This document shows positions 22,101-31,928 of a stretch of 64,000 nucleotides of DNA, in pieces. The notes under the pieces are model-generated. The model was not told the origin of the DNA, did not search any database, and saw only the letters and a list, made by a program, of their open reading frames with translations. Where the stretch lies: assembly GCA_913009755.1 (NCBI GenBank), contig CAJVWU010000006.1:1-64000 (forward strand). The letters are read 5' to 3'. Source of the stretch: an uncultured Bacteroidia bacterium (GTDB lineage: Bacteria; Bacteroidota; Bacteroidia; Bacteroidales; F082). How positions within the stretch are numbered: the first letter of the stretch is position 1; each line of letters opens with the position of its first letter. The position numbers were made by a program, and so were the translations under genes.

Positions 22101-24425
22101 TTAAAAGTAAAACGTAAGCCCCAGGCTGGGCATAACCGGCAGTTGATAAACTATTTCACCGGTTAGCAGGTCAACATAAAAAACATTCTTACGGTTCATT
22201 ACATTGATCACACTGAAATCAATGACCAGTTTGCTGTGGGCACTAAAATAAAAATTCTTTTTTACATCAATATCAAGACGGTGATAAGTCGGGAGGCGTC
22301 CGCCAAACAGATCAGCATAAATTACACCCAACTGGCCGTTTTCGGTAGTATAATCATTAGAAACCCCACCCGGCATGGTCAAATGTTCATAAAAACCCTG
22401 AACCTGGGTAAAGGGGAATCCCGTTCCAAAATTATAACGGGCACCAAACTCCCATTGATTTTTGGCCCCTGCCGTATAAGAAAACACCACGTTGACATTC
22501 ATCCGCCTGTCGAAACCCGGCGTATAGGTGATCATCTCCCCTTGTGAGTTTTCATAAGACCGATGAACATATCCCAGGGAATATACAAACCACAGGTACA
22601 ACCTTTTATAATCAGTCTTCATGGAAAAGTCCACTCCGTAAGCATTTCCTTTTTCCAGGATAAAATCTTTTGTTTCAACGTCAGGGGCACCGGGAGGGGC
22701 CTGCGACTCGTCATAAAGCTTAAACCGGTTGATGTTGGTTAGCTGAGGGAAATATTTATAATATCCCTCAATGTTGAAATTGATATACTTACCTGCATCA
22801 ATTTCAGCACCCAGTATCAGGTGGTCAGACTTTTGCAGTTTACTCTTCACCTCTTTCCCGTTAAAAGTCTTGGGCAGGTTTTCAGGGCCGGAGAGGAATC
22901 CGTAAAACAGCGTAACCACATCACGGTCAGAAGTAGCCGCAATGAGGTTTTGTGAATACATCCCTCCGGCAAACTTCAACCTGAAATTCCTGGTGACGTT
23001 ATATTTGATGGCCAGCCTGGGTTCCAGTGAAATATTGGCCAACGAAGCATACCATTCAAATCGTAAACCCGGTTCAAAAATAAATTTACCGACCGTGGTT
23101 TTATACTGGGCATAAAGCCCGATTTGAGTTGTATTTTGTTCCTGGTTGATCTTGGCACCGGCAAAATTGGAAAAATCATAAGTGGTCTTGTATCCTCCCA
23201 TTTCAACACCGTATTTCAAGGCATCCTTGCCTAAAAAATAAGTAAAATTAAATGCGGCATTAAATCCCCCGATTGAACTCTCACGGGGGGTTAATGAAGT
23301 AGATTGAAAATTACTTTTGTATTTTGAATAAGATATTATCCCCTCAACGAGCACAGGGGATTTGCCGGGAATAATCAGAAAATTCATCCCGCCACCAAAT
23401 GAGTTCCAGCCAAAATCGGCTATTGATTTATAGTTTTTTACATTATCGTTAAAATTAAATCCAAAAAAACTAACCTTGCTGCCATTGGCTGAATTGAGGG
23501 ATATTTTACCGTAAAGATCCAGAAAATCAAAGGGTAATCCGTTTTTATCCACATAACTGTAAAAAACCTTTGAACTCTGGCTCAGGTATGAATTTTTCAT
23601 GGAAAGGATAAAAGATGAACTTCCTTCCTCAGGAGATTTTTGTTTTTTTATGGGGCCTTCAAGATAAGCCCTCGCCCCAAAAGCAGAAGCCCCTACAGCC
23701 CCGGAAAAATATTTTTTGTTACCGTCTTTGTAAGTAATATCCATAATGGAAGATATACGAGTTCCGTATTCGGCATTAAATCCTCCTGTATAAACATCAG
23801 CCGTTCGTATCAGATCCGTCTCAAAAACCGAAAAAACACCCAGCGAATGAAACGGATTGTAGATCACCATGCCATCCAGCAATATTTTATTCTGAATGGG
23901 TGAACCGCCACGTACATAAAACTGGCCGCCCTGTTCACCAGTATAAATAATCCCGGGGACAACCTGCAGATATTGTGCAAAGTCGGCCTGACCCATTGAG
24001 GGAATTTTATTGATCTGTTTTGGGGTAATTTTGACAATGGAGGTATTTGTCTCGGTACGTTGTGCCTGCCTCTCGGCACTTATTTCAACGGTTTCCAGTT
24101 TTACTGAAGACTTTTTCAGGTAGAACTTTTTATTTAACAACTTGTTGCCTTCCAGTTTCACCTGTTGCCTGATGGTATCGTATCCCAGGTAGGTGACCAG
24201 AAGGGTATAACTACCGGGCGGTATTTTTGAGATCAGAAAATAACCGTTCACATCGGTGGAGGCACCATGGGAAGTACCGATCAGATAAACATTGGCCAAT
24301 ATAGCCGGTTCGCCGGACATTTCTTCATATACAAACCCGCGGATGGAAGCACCCTGCCCATGCAACCCGTAAAAAATCATGAATAATAAAGGAAATAACA
24401 GGAAATTCTTCTGCTTAATACTCAT
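22101..24425 (-). CDS. TonB-dependent outer-membrane receptor with carboxypeptidase-regulatory-like domain
   Basis: A 774-residue outer-membrane transporter. After the signal peptide, a CarboxypepD_reg-like beta domain (IRGFVYEEMSGEPAILANVY, GYFLISKIPPGSYTLLVTYL) leads to the plug (VETVEISAERQAQ, VPGIIYTGEQGGQFYVRGGS, GFNAEYGTRISSIMDI) and a 22-strand-type barrel ending in LGLTFYF. It lacks a SusD partner, so it belongs to the non-SusC TonB receptors. ATG 24425 is preferred to a TTG at 24434. A TACCTTGC promoter-like element lies at 24460-24467. The S9 oligopeptidase follows directly. Substrate unknown; a peptide or metal complex is possible. Confidence 0.9.
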   Translation of the reverse strand: MSIKQKNFLLFPLLFMIFYGLHGQGASIRGFVYEEMSGEPAILANVYLIGTSHGASTDVNGYFLISKIPPGSYTLLVTYLGYDTIRQQVKLEGNKLLNKKFYLKKSSVKLETVEISAERQAQRTETNTSIVKITPKQINKIPSMGQADFAQYLQVVPGIIYTGEQGGQFYVRGGSPIQNKILLDGMVIYNPFHSLGVFSVFETDLIRTADVYTGGFNAEYGTRISSIMDITYKDGNKKYFSGAVGASAFGARAYLEGPIKKQKSPEEGSSSFILSMKNSYLSQSSKVFYSYVDKNGLPFDFLDLYGKISLNSANGSKVSFFGFNFNDNVKNYKSIADFGWNSFGGGMNFLIIPGKSPVLVEGIISYSKYKSNFQSTSLTPRESSIGGFNAAFNFTYFLGKDALKYGVEMGGYKTTYDFSNFAGAKINQEQNTTQIGLYAQYKTTVGKFIFEPGLRFEWYASLANISLEPRLAIKYNVTRNFRLKFAGGMYSQNLIAATSDRDVVTLFYGFLSGPENLPKTFNGKEVKSKLQKSDHLILGAEIDAGKYINFNIEGYYKYFPQLTNINRFKLYDESQAPPGAPDVETKDFILEKGNAYGVDFSMKTDYKRLYLWFVYSLGYVHRSYENSQGEMITYTPGFDRRMNVNVVFSYTAGAKNQWEFGARYNFGTGFPFTQVQGFYEHLTMPGGVSNDYTTENGQLGVIYADLFGGRLPTYHRLDIDVKKNFYFSAHSKLVIDFSVINVMNRKNVFYVDLLTGEIVYQLPVMPSLGLTFYF

Positions 24426-24503
24426 TGCGATCAACTTCTAATGATTAGAAAAAACCCGTGCAAGGTAAATAAAAAGAGTATTCGGTTTTCACAGGCCTGA
24501 AGT

Positions 24504-24529
24504 AAAAAAAAAGAGGCGGGAAACCCGCC
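24504..24529 (-). terminator. Rho-independent terminator of the LiaF-like gene
   Basis: Stem GGCGGG/CCCGCC (24515-24520 with 24524-24529) and a 9-nt T-tract on the minus strand (A-run 24504-24512). Confidence 0.85.
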
Positions 24530-24564
24530 CCTTTTGTAGAAACATTAAATATATGGTATAAAGG

Positions 24565-25476
24565 TTAGTACCTTGTGATCGTGTAACTGGAAACAGCCGC
24601 ATCCACACTGATGAATATTTTGTTTTTGCTGTTTTCAAAATTTTCAGTCCGGTAATGTCCGCGCTCAACTCTTTCAAATCCCTGGATGGTCTTTCCCGAC
24701 AGAACGGTACTGATTTTCAGGTCGCATCCCGATTGTTCGGGTATTTGCAATTTGATGGATGAGGCCCCGGCATCTATATTGATGTTTGTTTTGGGATAGT
24801 AGTCACCCAACTTGATTTTAAAACTGGCCGCCCCGGCATCCACATCCAGGTTTTTTATCTTGAATGAGGACAAGTCAAACTTCACGGAAGAAGCACCCAC
24901 ATCAAGGTTTATATCCCATACGGGATAAGTATTGAGGCTCATGTTCACATCATTTTCATCATGATTGCGCATTAAAATATGGTGACTCGACTCAGGTTGA
25001 ATAATAACTTTTGCATTGTCTTCACTGGTTTTCAGCACATAAGAATAGCGCACCCATGATCCCCGTTTGTCGAACTCCAACAATTTATTTGTCGAATCCC
25101 GGATGATAAACGAACCTGCCGCAGCATCCAGATCGAGGGTAGCCGTGGCCACCGTATCGTTAAAAGGAATGGTGAACGACTGTGCTATACTTTTCTTTGA
25201 CGGTTCGTTCCACCAGCGTGAACCTTCTTCAAAACGGTTTACATCAACGGTGGTGTTGAACATAAAAACCAGCGTACCTGCAAGTACCAGTAAGGTCAGC
25301 CCCAACTTGATCCAGCTTTTGGCCGGGAGTATGGAAATCCCCCACAACACAAGGATAACAGGCCACAACCGCCATAATGAACGCCAGTCGAAAAAGACCA
25401 TGCCCAGGTTTTGTAAGATAAACAATACACCGAGGAATATGAGGATTACACCCCAGAAAACATTTGAGAATTTCAT
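24565..25476 (-). CDS. LiaF/DUF5668-type membrane protein
   Basis: A 303-residue protein. The N-terminal part has about four hydrophobic segments (FWGVILIFLGVLFILQNLG, LWPVILVLWGISIL), the LiaI/LiaF-like transmembrane region. The second half is a repetitive soluble beta domain (NLDVGASSVKFDLSSFKIKN, LDVDAGAASFKIKLGD, NINIDAGASSIKLQIPEQSG), the 'toast-rack' type fold of LiaF-like proteins. It starts inside the end of the PspC gene (4-bp overlap), so the two are translationally coupled. Such pairs act in envelope-stress responses in other bacteria; the role here is inferred. Confidence 0.85.
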   Translation of the reverse strand: MKFSNVFWGVILIFLGVLFILQNLGMVFFDWRSLWRLWPVILVLWGISILPAKSWIKLGLTLLVLAGTLVFMFNTTVDVNRFEEGSRWWNEPSKKSIAQSFTIPFNDTVATATLDLDAAAGSFIIRDSTNKLLEFDKRGSWVRYSYVLKTSEDNAKVIIQPESSHHILMRNHDENDVNMSLNTYPVWDINLDVGASSVKFDLSSFKIKNLDVDAGAASFKIKLGDYYPKTNINIDAGASSIKLQIPEQSGCDLKISTVLSGKTIQGFERVERGHYRTENFENSKNKIFISVDAAVSSYTITRY

Positions 25477-25907
25477 GATTTTACTTTTTTAGAGGGTTTG
25501 AAAATTTCAGGCATTAACAACAAGACACCGGCCATGATAAGCAGCAAAGGCCAGAAATCGGAAAAACTGTAAAAAGGAATTATTTGTCCAAGCAGTATCA
25601 ACACCCCGAAAGCAATCAGAACAATACCGGCAATCAGGCTGGTGTTCTTTTTCCTTGACGGGACGATAGCGGACTCTTCAACTGCCGGGCCGTTGGTTCC
25701 TAAATCGGAAAAAGAAGTAACCCGGGCCGGAATAGCGATCCACAAAATGATGTAAACCAAAATCCCGCCCCCTCCAAACAATACCAGCAAAACAAAGATT
25801 ATCCTTATGATAACGGCATCAATATTAAAATAATCGGCGAGGCCTCCTGCCACACCCCCGATAACTTTATCGGTATTTGAACGATATAATTTCTCAGAAT
25901 TTGACAT
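25473..25907 (-). CDS. PspC-domain membrane protein
   Basis: A 144-residue membrane protein. The PspC domain (KLYRSNTDKVIGGVAGGLAD, YFNIDAVIIRIIFVLLVLFG) covers the first ~65 residues. A linker and two more hydrophobic segments (IAGIVLIAFGVLILLGQIIP, PLLLIMAGVLLLMPEIF) follow. PspC proteins help sense membrane stress. It leads the operon with the LiaF-like gene and has a TATATTTG promoter element 61 bp upstream. Confidence 0.88.
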   Translation of the reverse strand: MSNSEKLYRSNTDKVIGGVAGGLADYFNIDAVIIRIIFVLLVLFGGGGILVYIILWIAIPARVTSFSDLGTNGPAVEESAIVPSRKKNTSLIAGIVLIAFGVLILLGQIIPFYSFSDFWPLLLIMAGVLLLMPEIFKPSKKVKS

Positions 25908-26238
25908 GTGTTAAAAAATTAAATTTTTAAATAATTTTATGTACTAAACCATGAACAATTTGTGCGACAAATATATAGGAACATCCGGGTGGTGTAAATA
26001 AGAATTCGGCGAATGGCGGTATTTAGTCGGTGAAATAAGAACCATAATTTAGTCTGTATTCCAGATAAGAGCGTATCATGTTGAAATTATAACACTTATC
26101 CCGGATTTTACTGTTAAATAAAGTTAACGGAATAGATGGTTTTAGGTTTGATTTTGTACCTTTACCGTTCTTCCTTTTGAAGGGGTTAAAGTATTATTTA
26201 ACGAGACAGAAAAACATTAATAAATCAAATTTTAAACC
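25908..26238. other. Divergent intergenic region
   Basis: 331 bp between the PspC and icd genes with no reading frame of interest. It holds the PspC promoter element and, for icd, a weak TACCTTTA at 26157-26164 (one base from the TAnnTTTG consensus). Confidence 0.5.
25968..25975 (-). promoter_or_regulatory. -7 promoter element (TATATTTG) for the PspC operon
   Basis: The minus strand reads TATATTTG, an exact TAnnTTTG match, 61 bp before the ATG at 25907. Confidence 0.55.
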
Positions 26239-27465
26239 ATGAATAAAATCCATGTAGCCAATCCGGTTGTTGAATTGGACGGAGACGAAATGACACGGGT
26301 TATCTGGGAAATGATCAAACGTAAACTGATCTTGCCATACCTTGATATTGACCTGAAATACTACGATCTGAGTATTCAGAAACGGGATGAAACCGATGAC
26401 CGGATCACGGTTGATGCAGCCAACGCCATTAAAAAGTACAACGTGGGCATTAAGTGTGCAACCATTACCCCCGATGAACACAGGGTAGAAGAATTCGGGC
26501 TAAAACAAATGTGGAAATCACCCAACGGGACCCTTCGTAACATTTTGGACGGAACCGTATTTCGCGAACCCATTTTAATGAAAAACATACCCCGCCTGGT
26601 ACCCGGATGGAAAAAACCCATCATCATCGGACGTCATGCTTTTGGCGACCAATACATGGCAACCGATTTCGTTACCAAAGGCAAAGGAAGGCTTACCATT
26701 AAGTTTACTCCCGATGATGGAGGTGAACCGCAGGAATATAGGGTCAACGATTTTGATGGTGACGGCGTTGCCATGGCCATGTACAATACCGACAAATCCA
26801 TAAGAGGGTTTGCCCATGCCTGTTTCAACATGGCATTGAGTAAAGAACAGGTACTCTTTTTGTCAACCAAAAACACCATCCTCAAAAAATATGATGGCCG
26901 TTTCAAAGATATTTTCCAGGAAATATTTGATAACGAATACAAAGACAAATTTGAAGAAAAAGGTATTTATTACGAACACCGGTTAATTGATGACATGGTG
27001 GCACAGGTAATGAAAAAAGAAGGCGGCTTTGTTTGGGCTTGTAAAAATTATGACGGTGATGTCCAGTCCGATATCCTGGCACAGGGCTTTGGTTCGCTGG
27101 GGTTAATGACCTCGGTTTTGGTTACCCCTGACGGGAAAACCATGGAAGCCGAAGCAGCACATGGAACGGTTACACGGCATTACCGCATGTACCAGCAAGG
27201 CAAGCCCACATCCACCAATCCCATCGCTTCAATATTTGCATGGACACGCGGGTTGGCCCATCGTGGAAGACTCGACAACAACCAGAAACTGGTCAGCTTT
27301 GCCCACAATGTTGAACAGGTGTGCATTGAAACCGTTGAATCGGGAAAAATGACCAAAGACCTGGCCCTGCTTATCCACGGTAGTGAAATGAAAACTACCG
27401 ATTATCTGACTACCGGGGAATTTCTGGATGCCCTGGATGAAAACCTGCAACACAAACTGAGTTAA
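26239..27465 (+). CDS. icd: Isocitrate dehydrogenase (NADP+), eukaryote-like dimeric type
   Basis: A 408-residue cytoplasmic TCA enzyme converting isocitrate to 2-oxoglutarate and CO2. Family landmarks: [13 protein letters not shown] at the N-terminus, [39 protein letters not shown] with the substrate-binding Ser-Asn-Thr-Arg residues, [28 protein letters not shown] with metal-binding Asp residues, and [12 protein letters not shown] for NADP binding. This is the type II form shared with mitochondria, not the E. coli-type enzyme. The citrate synthase gene follows 34 bp later, so the two TCA genes are probably one transcript. Confidence 0.95.
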   Translation: MNKIHVANPVVELDGDEMTRVIWEMIKRKLILPYLDIDLKYYDLSIQKRDETDDRITVDAANAIKKYNVGIKCATITPDEHRVEEFGLKQMWKSPNGTLRNILDGTVFREPILMKNIPRLVPGWKKPIIIGRHAFGDQYMATDFVTKGKGRLTIKFTPDDGGEPQEYRVNDFDGDGVAMAMYNTDKSIRGFAHACFNMALSKEQVLFLSTKNTILKKYDGRFKDIFQEIFDNEYKDKFEEKGIYYEHRLIDDMVAQVMKKEGGFVWACKNYDGDVQSDILAQGFGSLGLMTSVLVTPDGKTMEAEAAHGTVTRHYRMYQQGKPTSTNPIASIFAWTRGLAHRGRLDNNQKLVSFAHNVEQVCIETVESGKMTKDLALLIHGSEMKTTDYLTTGEFLDALDENLQHKLS

Positions 27466-27499
27466 TTAATAAACAGTAAAACATTAAAGTGATAAAATT

Positions 27500-28807
27500 A
27501 TGACAACATTAAAAGAAGCTTTGTTCAAAAAGATTGAACAGCACAGGCCGCGGACAACGCGGCTGATGAAAGAGTATGGCGATAAAGTAGTAGCGGATGT
27601 TACGGCTCAGCAAATACTCGGGGGTATGAGAGGCATCAAGAGTCTGATTACGGACATCTCCTACCTTGACCCTTACGAAGGTATCCGTTATCGCGGATAT
27701 ACACTTCCGGAAGTTTTTGAAAAACTCCCTAAACCCGAAGGAAAAGAAATGCCTTATGTTGAAGGCATGTATTATTTGCTGTTAACCGGTGATATCCCCA
27801 CCGAAAGCCAGGTGGCTGATGTAATTTATGATTTCAGCAACCGCAGGCTTCTGCCCCGCTATGTTTTTGAAGTTATTGATGCTTTCCCAAACCATAGCCA
27901 CCCGATGGCCATCATGTCGGCAGCCGTTATGTCCATGGAGAGGGAGTCATTATTCAATACACGTTACCAAGGCGGAATGAGCAAAATGGATTATTGGGAC
28001 CCGACCTTTGAAGATGCGACAAATCTTCTGGCCAAACTCCCATTGATCGGCGCTTACATTTACGATAAACTATATTTAAACAAAAAGGATGTCTATCCCG
28101 ATCCGACCCTCGATTTTGGCGGAAACTTTGCATACATGCTTCAAAAAGACGAACCTTATGATGATGTGGCCAGGATGTATTTCATTGTTCATGCCGACCA
28201 TGAAAGCGGTAACGTAAGTGCACATACCGGGCATTTGATTGCCAGTTCATTGTCTGATGTATATTATTCCGTATCCGGGATGATCAACGGGCTGGCCGGC
28301 CCGTTACATGGCCTGGCCAACCAGGAAGTATTGCGCTGGATACAGGATGTCAAACAAAAAATGGGGGATAAGCTTCCCAGCAAAGAAGAAATGAAAAAAT
28401 TTGTTTGGGATACCCTCAACAGCGGACAGGTAATCCCCGGTTACGGACATGCCGTATTAAGAAAAACCGACCCGAGATACATGGTTCAACGCGAATTTGC
28501 ACTGAAACACATGGCCGATGACGAATTGTTCCAATACGTCAGCATGCTTTATGAGGTAGTTCCCCCCATCTTAAAAGAACAGGGAAAAGCCAAAAATCCA
28601 TGGCCGAATGTTGACGCACAGTCCGGTGTAATTCAGTGGCATTACGGGTTAACGCAATATGACTTCTATACGGTACTGTTTGCCATTGGACGTGCATTTG
28701 GCGTACTCTCCAATATTATCTGGGACCGTGCTTTGGGATACCCCATCGAACGGCCAAAATCAATCACTACCGATATGCTCGAAGAAATGGTTGGAATCAA
28801 AAAATAA
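27500..28807 (+). CDS. gltA: Citrate synthase, eukaryote-like type
   Basis: A 435-residue enzyme condensing oxaloacetate and acetyl-CoA. Conserved sites include GIRYRGYTLPE, NHSHPMAIMSAA, HADHESGNVSAHTGHLIASS, GPLHGLANQEVLRWI with a catalytic His, GYGHAVLRKTDPR with the second catalytic His and Asp in NVDAQSG. Sequence style (long N-terminal arm, LHGLANQEVL) places it with the mitochondrial-like dimeric enzymes. It shares an operon with icd and is followed by a strong terminator. No aconitase gene is adjacent. The gene name follows common bacterial usage. Confidence 0.93.
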   Translation: MTTLKEALFKKIEQHRPRTTRLMKEYGDKVVADVTAQQILGGMRGIKSLITDISYLDPYEGIRYRGYTLPEVFEKLPKPEGKEMPYVEGMYYLLLTGDIPTESQVADVIYDFSNRRLLPRYVFEVIDAFPNHSHPMAIMSAAVMSMERESLFNTRYQGGMSKMDYWDPTFEDATNLLAKLPLIGAYIYDKLYLNKKDVYPDPTLDFGGNFAYMLQKDEPYDDVARMYFIVHADHESGNVSAHTGHLIASSLSDVYYSVSGMINGLAGPLHGLANQEVLRWIQDVKQKMGDKLPSKEEMKKFVWDTLNSGQVIPGYGHAVLRKTDPRYMVQREFALKHMADDELFQYVSMLYEVVPPILKEQGKAKNPWPNVDAQSGVIQWHYGLTQYDFYTVLFAIGRAFGVLSNIIWDRALGYPIERPKSITTDMLEEMVGIKK

Positions 28808-28832
28808 CCGACCTTTAAAAACCAATTCCAGG

Positions 28833-28861
28833 AAAGCCCTGTTTAATGCAGGGCTTTTTTT
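28833..28861 (+). terminator. Rho-independent terminator
   Basis: Stem AAAGCCCTG/CAGGGCTTT (28833-28841 with 28849-28857), a 7-nt loop and a T-tract. It ends the icd-gltA transcript. A TATTTTCG promoter-like box at 28861-28868 for the next gene touches its end. Confidence 0.88.
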
Positions 28862-28919
28862 ATTTTCGCATTCTGTTTTACAGGTTACGCTGCAAATATC
28901 ATCTGAAGAAAACAATAAA

Positions 28920-29330
28920 ATGATAACACAAAAAGAAATAACCCTTCCTGCCATGCGCCGGGGTTTTCATAATATTGACCGGATTGTTACCGAAGCTTTC
29001 GGCCGGCTTCCCGAATACGGCCTCATGAACATTTTTGTAAAACATACATCGGCTGCGCTCATGATCAATGAAAATGCCGACCCGGATGTTCAAACCGACC
29101 TCGATACCCTGCTCAAAAGGGTGGCCCCGGAGGACGACCCCGCTTATATCCATACCCTTGAAGGGGCCGATGACATGCCTGCACATTTCAAATCTGCCTT
29201 ACTGGGTTCGTCGCTTACGATACCCATAACCAACCACAAGCTGAATACAGGTACGTGGCAGGGAATTTATTTTTGCGAATTTCGCCGGAACGGGGGAAAC
29301 CGTAAACTGGTGGTTACTGTTTTTCAATAA
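28920..29330 (+). CDS. YjbQ family protein (secondary thiamine-phosphate synthase fold)
   Basis: A 136-residue UPF0047/YjbQ protein. Recognisable blocks are NIFVKHTSAALMINENADPD, PAYIHTLEGADDMPAHFKSA, LLGSSLTIPI and GTWQGIYFCEFR. Some homologues show weak thiamine-phosphate synthase activity; the true role is unknown. ATG 28920 is chosen because the frame upstream is the terminator and the previous gene. It stands alone between the citrate synthase terminator and the convergent acpH. Confidence 0.88.
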   Translation: MITQKEITLPAMRRGFHNIDRIVTEAFGRLPEYGLMNIFVKHTSAALMINENADPDVQTDLDTLLKRVAPEDDPAYIHTLEGADDMPAHFKSALLGSSLTIPITNHKLNTGTWQGIYFCEFRRNGGNRKLVVTVFQ

Positions 29331-29360
29331 TGGCCGTCTTGTGAAAGAAATGATTATTGA

Positions 29361-29954
29361 TTAATAACGGCAGTTATTTTCAATTTCATTTACGGTATAT
29401 GTCTGTAACCCGGGATAAAAAGAACTAAAATCCGAATAAAGATCATCATAGTTTTTCATTAGTTTTTCCACCGCATTTTTCATTCCTGAGCCAAAACCGG
29501 TACGGCGATCCATTCCTTTGAAAACCTTTTTTAATCCGTTAAAATCGGCATAGGCCACAAGCCAGTTTTGGGTAACAAGAAACGGCAGAAGCCCTTTTGT
29601 TATTTTTGGCAATAACACATATCTGTCCAGCAAAATACTGTAAACATGCCCGGCGTAAAAGGGTAAAGGTTCATTGTGATATTCATTCCAGTTCCTGGCA
29701 AGAAAATGATCATAATAAATGTCAACCACTATGCCCGAATACTTTCCAAACGCATTCCTGATCCTGGCCACACTGTTCCGGAATACGTCATGACGGTCGG
29801 TAAAAACATCAATTTTCCGGTGAAGCTGAATGCCAAAACGAATGTCCCCCTGATAATTCATCACCGTCTTCCCTTTCACCGCATCAGCAACAAAATTACC
29901 GAACAGGATGTCCTCATTTTCACCCGAAAGATGGGCGTGTGCCAAAAAATTCAT
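29361..29954 (-). CDS. acpH: Acyl carrier protein phosphodiesterase (DUF479)
   Basis: A 197-residue HD-like hydrolase that removes the phosphopantetheine arm from acyl carrier protein. The N-terminus MNFLAHAHLSGENEDILFGN and the following FVAD, GIQLHRKIDVFTDRHDVFR and VDIYYDHFLARNW are the family's conserved metal-binding His/Asp blocks. Length is typical. It is convergent with the YjbQ gene. A TACTTTTA box just upstream is a weak promoter candidate. Confidence 0.88.
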   Translation of the reverse strand: MNFLAHAHLSGENEDILFGNFVADAVKGKTVMNYQGDIRFGIQLHRKIDVFTDRHDVFRNSVARIRNAFGKYSGIVVDIYYDHFLARNWNEYHNEPLPFYAGHVYSILLDRYVLLPKITKGLLPFLVTQNWLVAYADFNGLKKVFKGMDRRTGFGSGMKNAVEKLMKNYDDLYSDFSSFYPGLQTYTVNEIENNCRY

Positions 29955-30127
29955 TACCTAAGTTTGTTGTAAAAGTAAGGATAAATGGATGAATTGGTGG
30001 AATTTTATTTTAATGTGCCGGAAATTAAATATTATCAAAATTTGACGAAAGGATTACCATAAGTTTAAAAAACCTTATTCTGTAAAAGAAACCTTAGTGG
30101 AAACCGCAAACGGAACTTAAAAAGATA

Positions 30128-30165
30128 GCCACGAATGCACGAATGAATATTCGTGCATTCGTGGC
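30128..30165. repeat. Long perfect hairpin repeat (17-bp arms)
   Basis: GCCACGAATGCACGAAT (30128-30144) and its exact reverse complement (30149-30165) flank the loop GAAT. The arms contain ACGAATGCACGAAT, itself a short direct repeat of CACGAAT. This is typical of dispersed REP-like intergenic elements. It could fold into a very stable stem ahead of iorA. Confidence 0.85.
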
Positions 30166-30236
30166 ATTAAATTCAAACTACAATTTAAATCCATTATAGA
30201 TTGGAATTCCCAAACAGGTCGGGGAATGAAATTTAA

Positions 30237-30244
30237 TAATTTTG
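30237..30244 (+). promoter_or_regulatory. -7 promoter element (TAATTTTG) for iorAB
   Basis: An exact TAnnTTTG match 36 bp before the ATG at 30280. It lies downstream of an in-frame ATG at 30226 and so excludes that start. Confidence 0.6.
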
Positions 30245-30279
30245 CAAGGTTTGAAAACAACTTTAGCTTGAAGAATAAA

Positions 30280-31908
30280 ATGGAAAAATTATTATTACTC
30301 GGTGACGAATCCATAGCCCAGGGTGCTCTGGATGCAGGCATTTCGGGCGTTTATGCGTATCCCGGAACCCCTTCAACCGAGATTACCGAATATATCCAGA
30401 ATTCAAAGCAAACAGAAAATGTCAAAGTCAGGTCGCAGTGGTCAGCCAACGAAAAGACGGCTATGGAAACTGCACTCGGCATGTCTTATGCCGGTAAACG
30501 GGCCCTGGTTTGCATGAAACATGTTGGGTTAAATGTGGCCGCCGATCCTTTCATCAACTCCTCCATTACCGGTGCCAATGGCGGATTGGTCGTGGTGTCG
30601 GCCGATGACCCTTCCATGCACAGTTCACAAAACGAACAGGACTCCAGGTTTTATGGAAAGTTTGCCCAGATTCCGATTATGGAACCCTCGAACCAGCAGG
30701 AAGCTTACGAAATGACCCGGTATGCGTTTGAACTTTCCGAAAAAATGGGAACACCGGTTTTGATGAGGGTTACCACCCGGCTTTCCCATTCAAGGTCTAT
30801 TGTTACATGCAGCAAACCGAAATCACAGAACGAACTGCATTTGCCATCTTCGCTTAAACAATACATCCTGCTGCCGGTAAATGCAAAAAAACAATACAAC
30901 GACCTGCTCGGCAAACAGGTTCATTTTGAAGAAGAAGCAGCCCGTTCAGGATTTAATGTAATGATTGATGGCGAAGATAACCGGTTGGGAATCATCACTT
31001 GTGGATTAGCGTATAATTATCTGGCTGAAAACTTTACCGATTTCAAAGTACCCTTTCCTGTGCTAAAAATTTCGCAATATCCCGTACCTGTTAAAATGAT
31101 GAAAAAACTGGTTGACCATGTTGAAGAAGTACTGGTTTTAGAAGAAGGCTACCCCCTTATTGAAGAACTGTTGCGCGGGATGCTCAACGAGGGTAAAAAA
31201 ATAAAAGGGAGATTGGACGGCAGCCTGCCCCGTGCCGGCGAACTCAACCCCAAACTTGTTGCCAAAGCCTTGGGAATAGAAGCAAATGAAGGGTTTGATC
31301 TTCCCGATGTCCTTGTGGGCAGGTCTCCCCTGTTGTGCGATGGCTGTTCGCATACCGATTCTTTCCTCGCACTGAATGAGGTCATGAAAAAATATTCGGC
31401 AGGACGTGTATTTTCCGATATCGGATGTTATACCCTGAGCGCCCTCCCACCACTGGAATCAATAAACAGTTGTGTTGACATGGGGGCATCCATTACGATG
31501 GCCATTGGTGCTGCCGATGCAGGTCTGGTTCCCGCAGTAGCTGCTATCGGCGATTCAACATTTACCCATTCGGGAATCACAGGATTGCTTGATGCGGTCA
31601 ACAACAACTCCCCCATCACCGTCTTGATCCTTGACAATTCCACAACAGCCATGACCGGGGGCCAACATTCTGCAGCTTTTAACCGGCTGGATGATATTGT
31701 GCGTGGTGTTGGTGTTGACCCTGACCACATCCATGTGATCAAACCTTTGCGGCGACTGCATGAAGAAAACGTAAACATTATCGAAAAAGAGGTGGGATAT
31801 GAAGGCGTTTCAGTGATCATTGCCCGCCGTGAGTGCGTACAAACACTGGCACGCAGGATGAAATTAAAGGCACTGGAAAAAAAGAAAGCCCGGGAAGTTG
31901 AAGCCTGA
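30280..31908 (+). CDS. iorA: Indolepyruvate ferredoxin oxidoreductase alpha subunit-like protein lacking the ferredoxin domain
   Basis: A 542-residue TPP-dependent 2-oxoacid oxidoreductase subunit predicted to oxidise aryl pyruvates to aryl-acetyl-CoA. The N-terminal pyrimidine-binding half starts GDESIAQGALDAGISGVYAY then PGTPSTEI. The TPP-binding half has LLCDGCSHTDSF, FSDIGCYTLSALPPL, MGASITMAIGAADAGL and GDSTFTHSGITGLLDAVNNN. Typical IorA proteins end with two [4Fe-4S] clusters (CxxCxxC...). This one ends after RRECVQTLARRMKLKALEKK with no Cys cluster, so an external ferredoxin-like partner would be needed. iorB follows 20 bp later. The start at 30280 is set by the promoter. Confidence 0.82.
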   Translation: MEKLLLLGDESIAQGALDAGISGVYAYPGTPSTEITEYIQNSKQTENVKVRSQWSANEKTAMETALGMSYAGKRALVCMKHVGLNVAADPFINSSITGANGGLVVVSADDPSMHSSQNEQDSRFYGKFAQIPIMEPSNQQEAYEMTRYAFELSEKMGTPVLMRVTTRLSHSRSIVTCSKPKSQNELHLPSSLKQYILLPVNAKKQYNDLLGKQVHFEEEAARSGFNVMIDGEDNRLGIITCGLAYNYLAENFTDFKVPFPVLKISQYPVPVKMMKKLVDHVEEVLVLEEGYPLIEELLRGMLNEGKKIKGRLDGSLPRAGELNPKLVAKALGIEANEGFDLPDVLVGRSPLLCDGCSHTDSFLALNEVMKKYSAGRVFSDIGCYTLSALPPLESINSCVDMGASITMAIGAADAGLVPAVAAIGDSTFTHSGITGLLDAVNNNSPITVLILDNSTTAMTGGQHSAAFNRLDDIVRGVGVDPDHIHVIKPLRRLHEENVNIIEKEVGYEGVSVIIARRECVQTLARRMKLKALEKKKAREVEA

Positions 31909-31928
31909 ACCGTTGAAAATTAAAACTC

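Noticed and set aside
26157-26164. TACCTTTA as promoter of icd
   Set aside because: One mismatch to the -7 consensus and 75 bp from the start. Kept only as a weak note in the intergenic entry.
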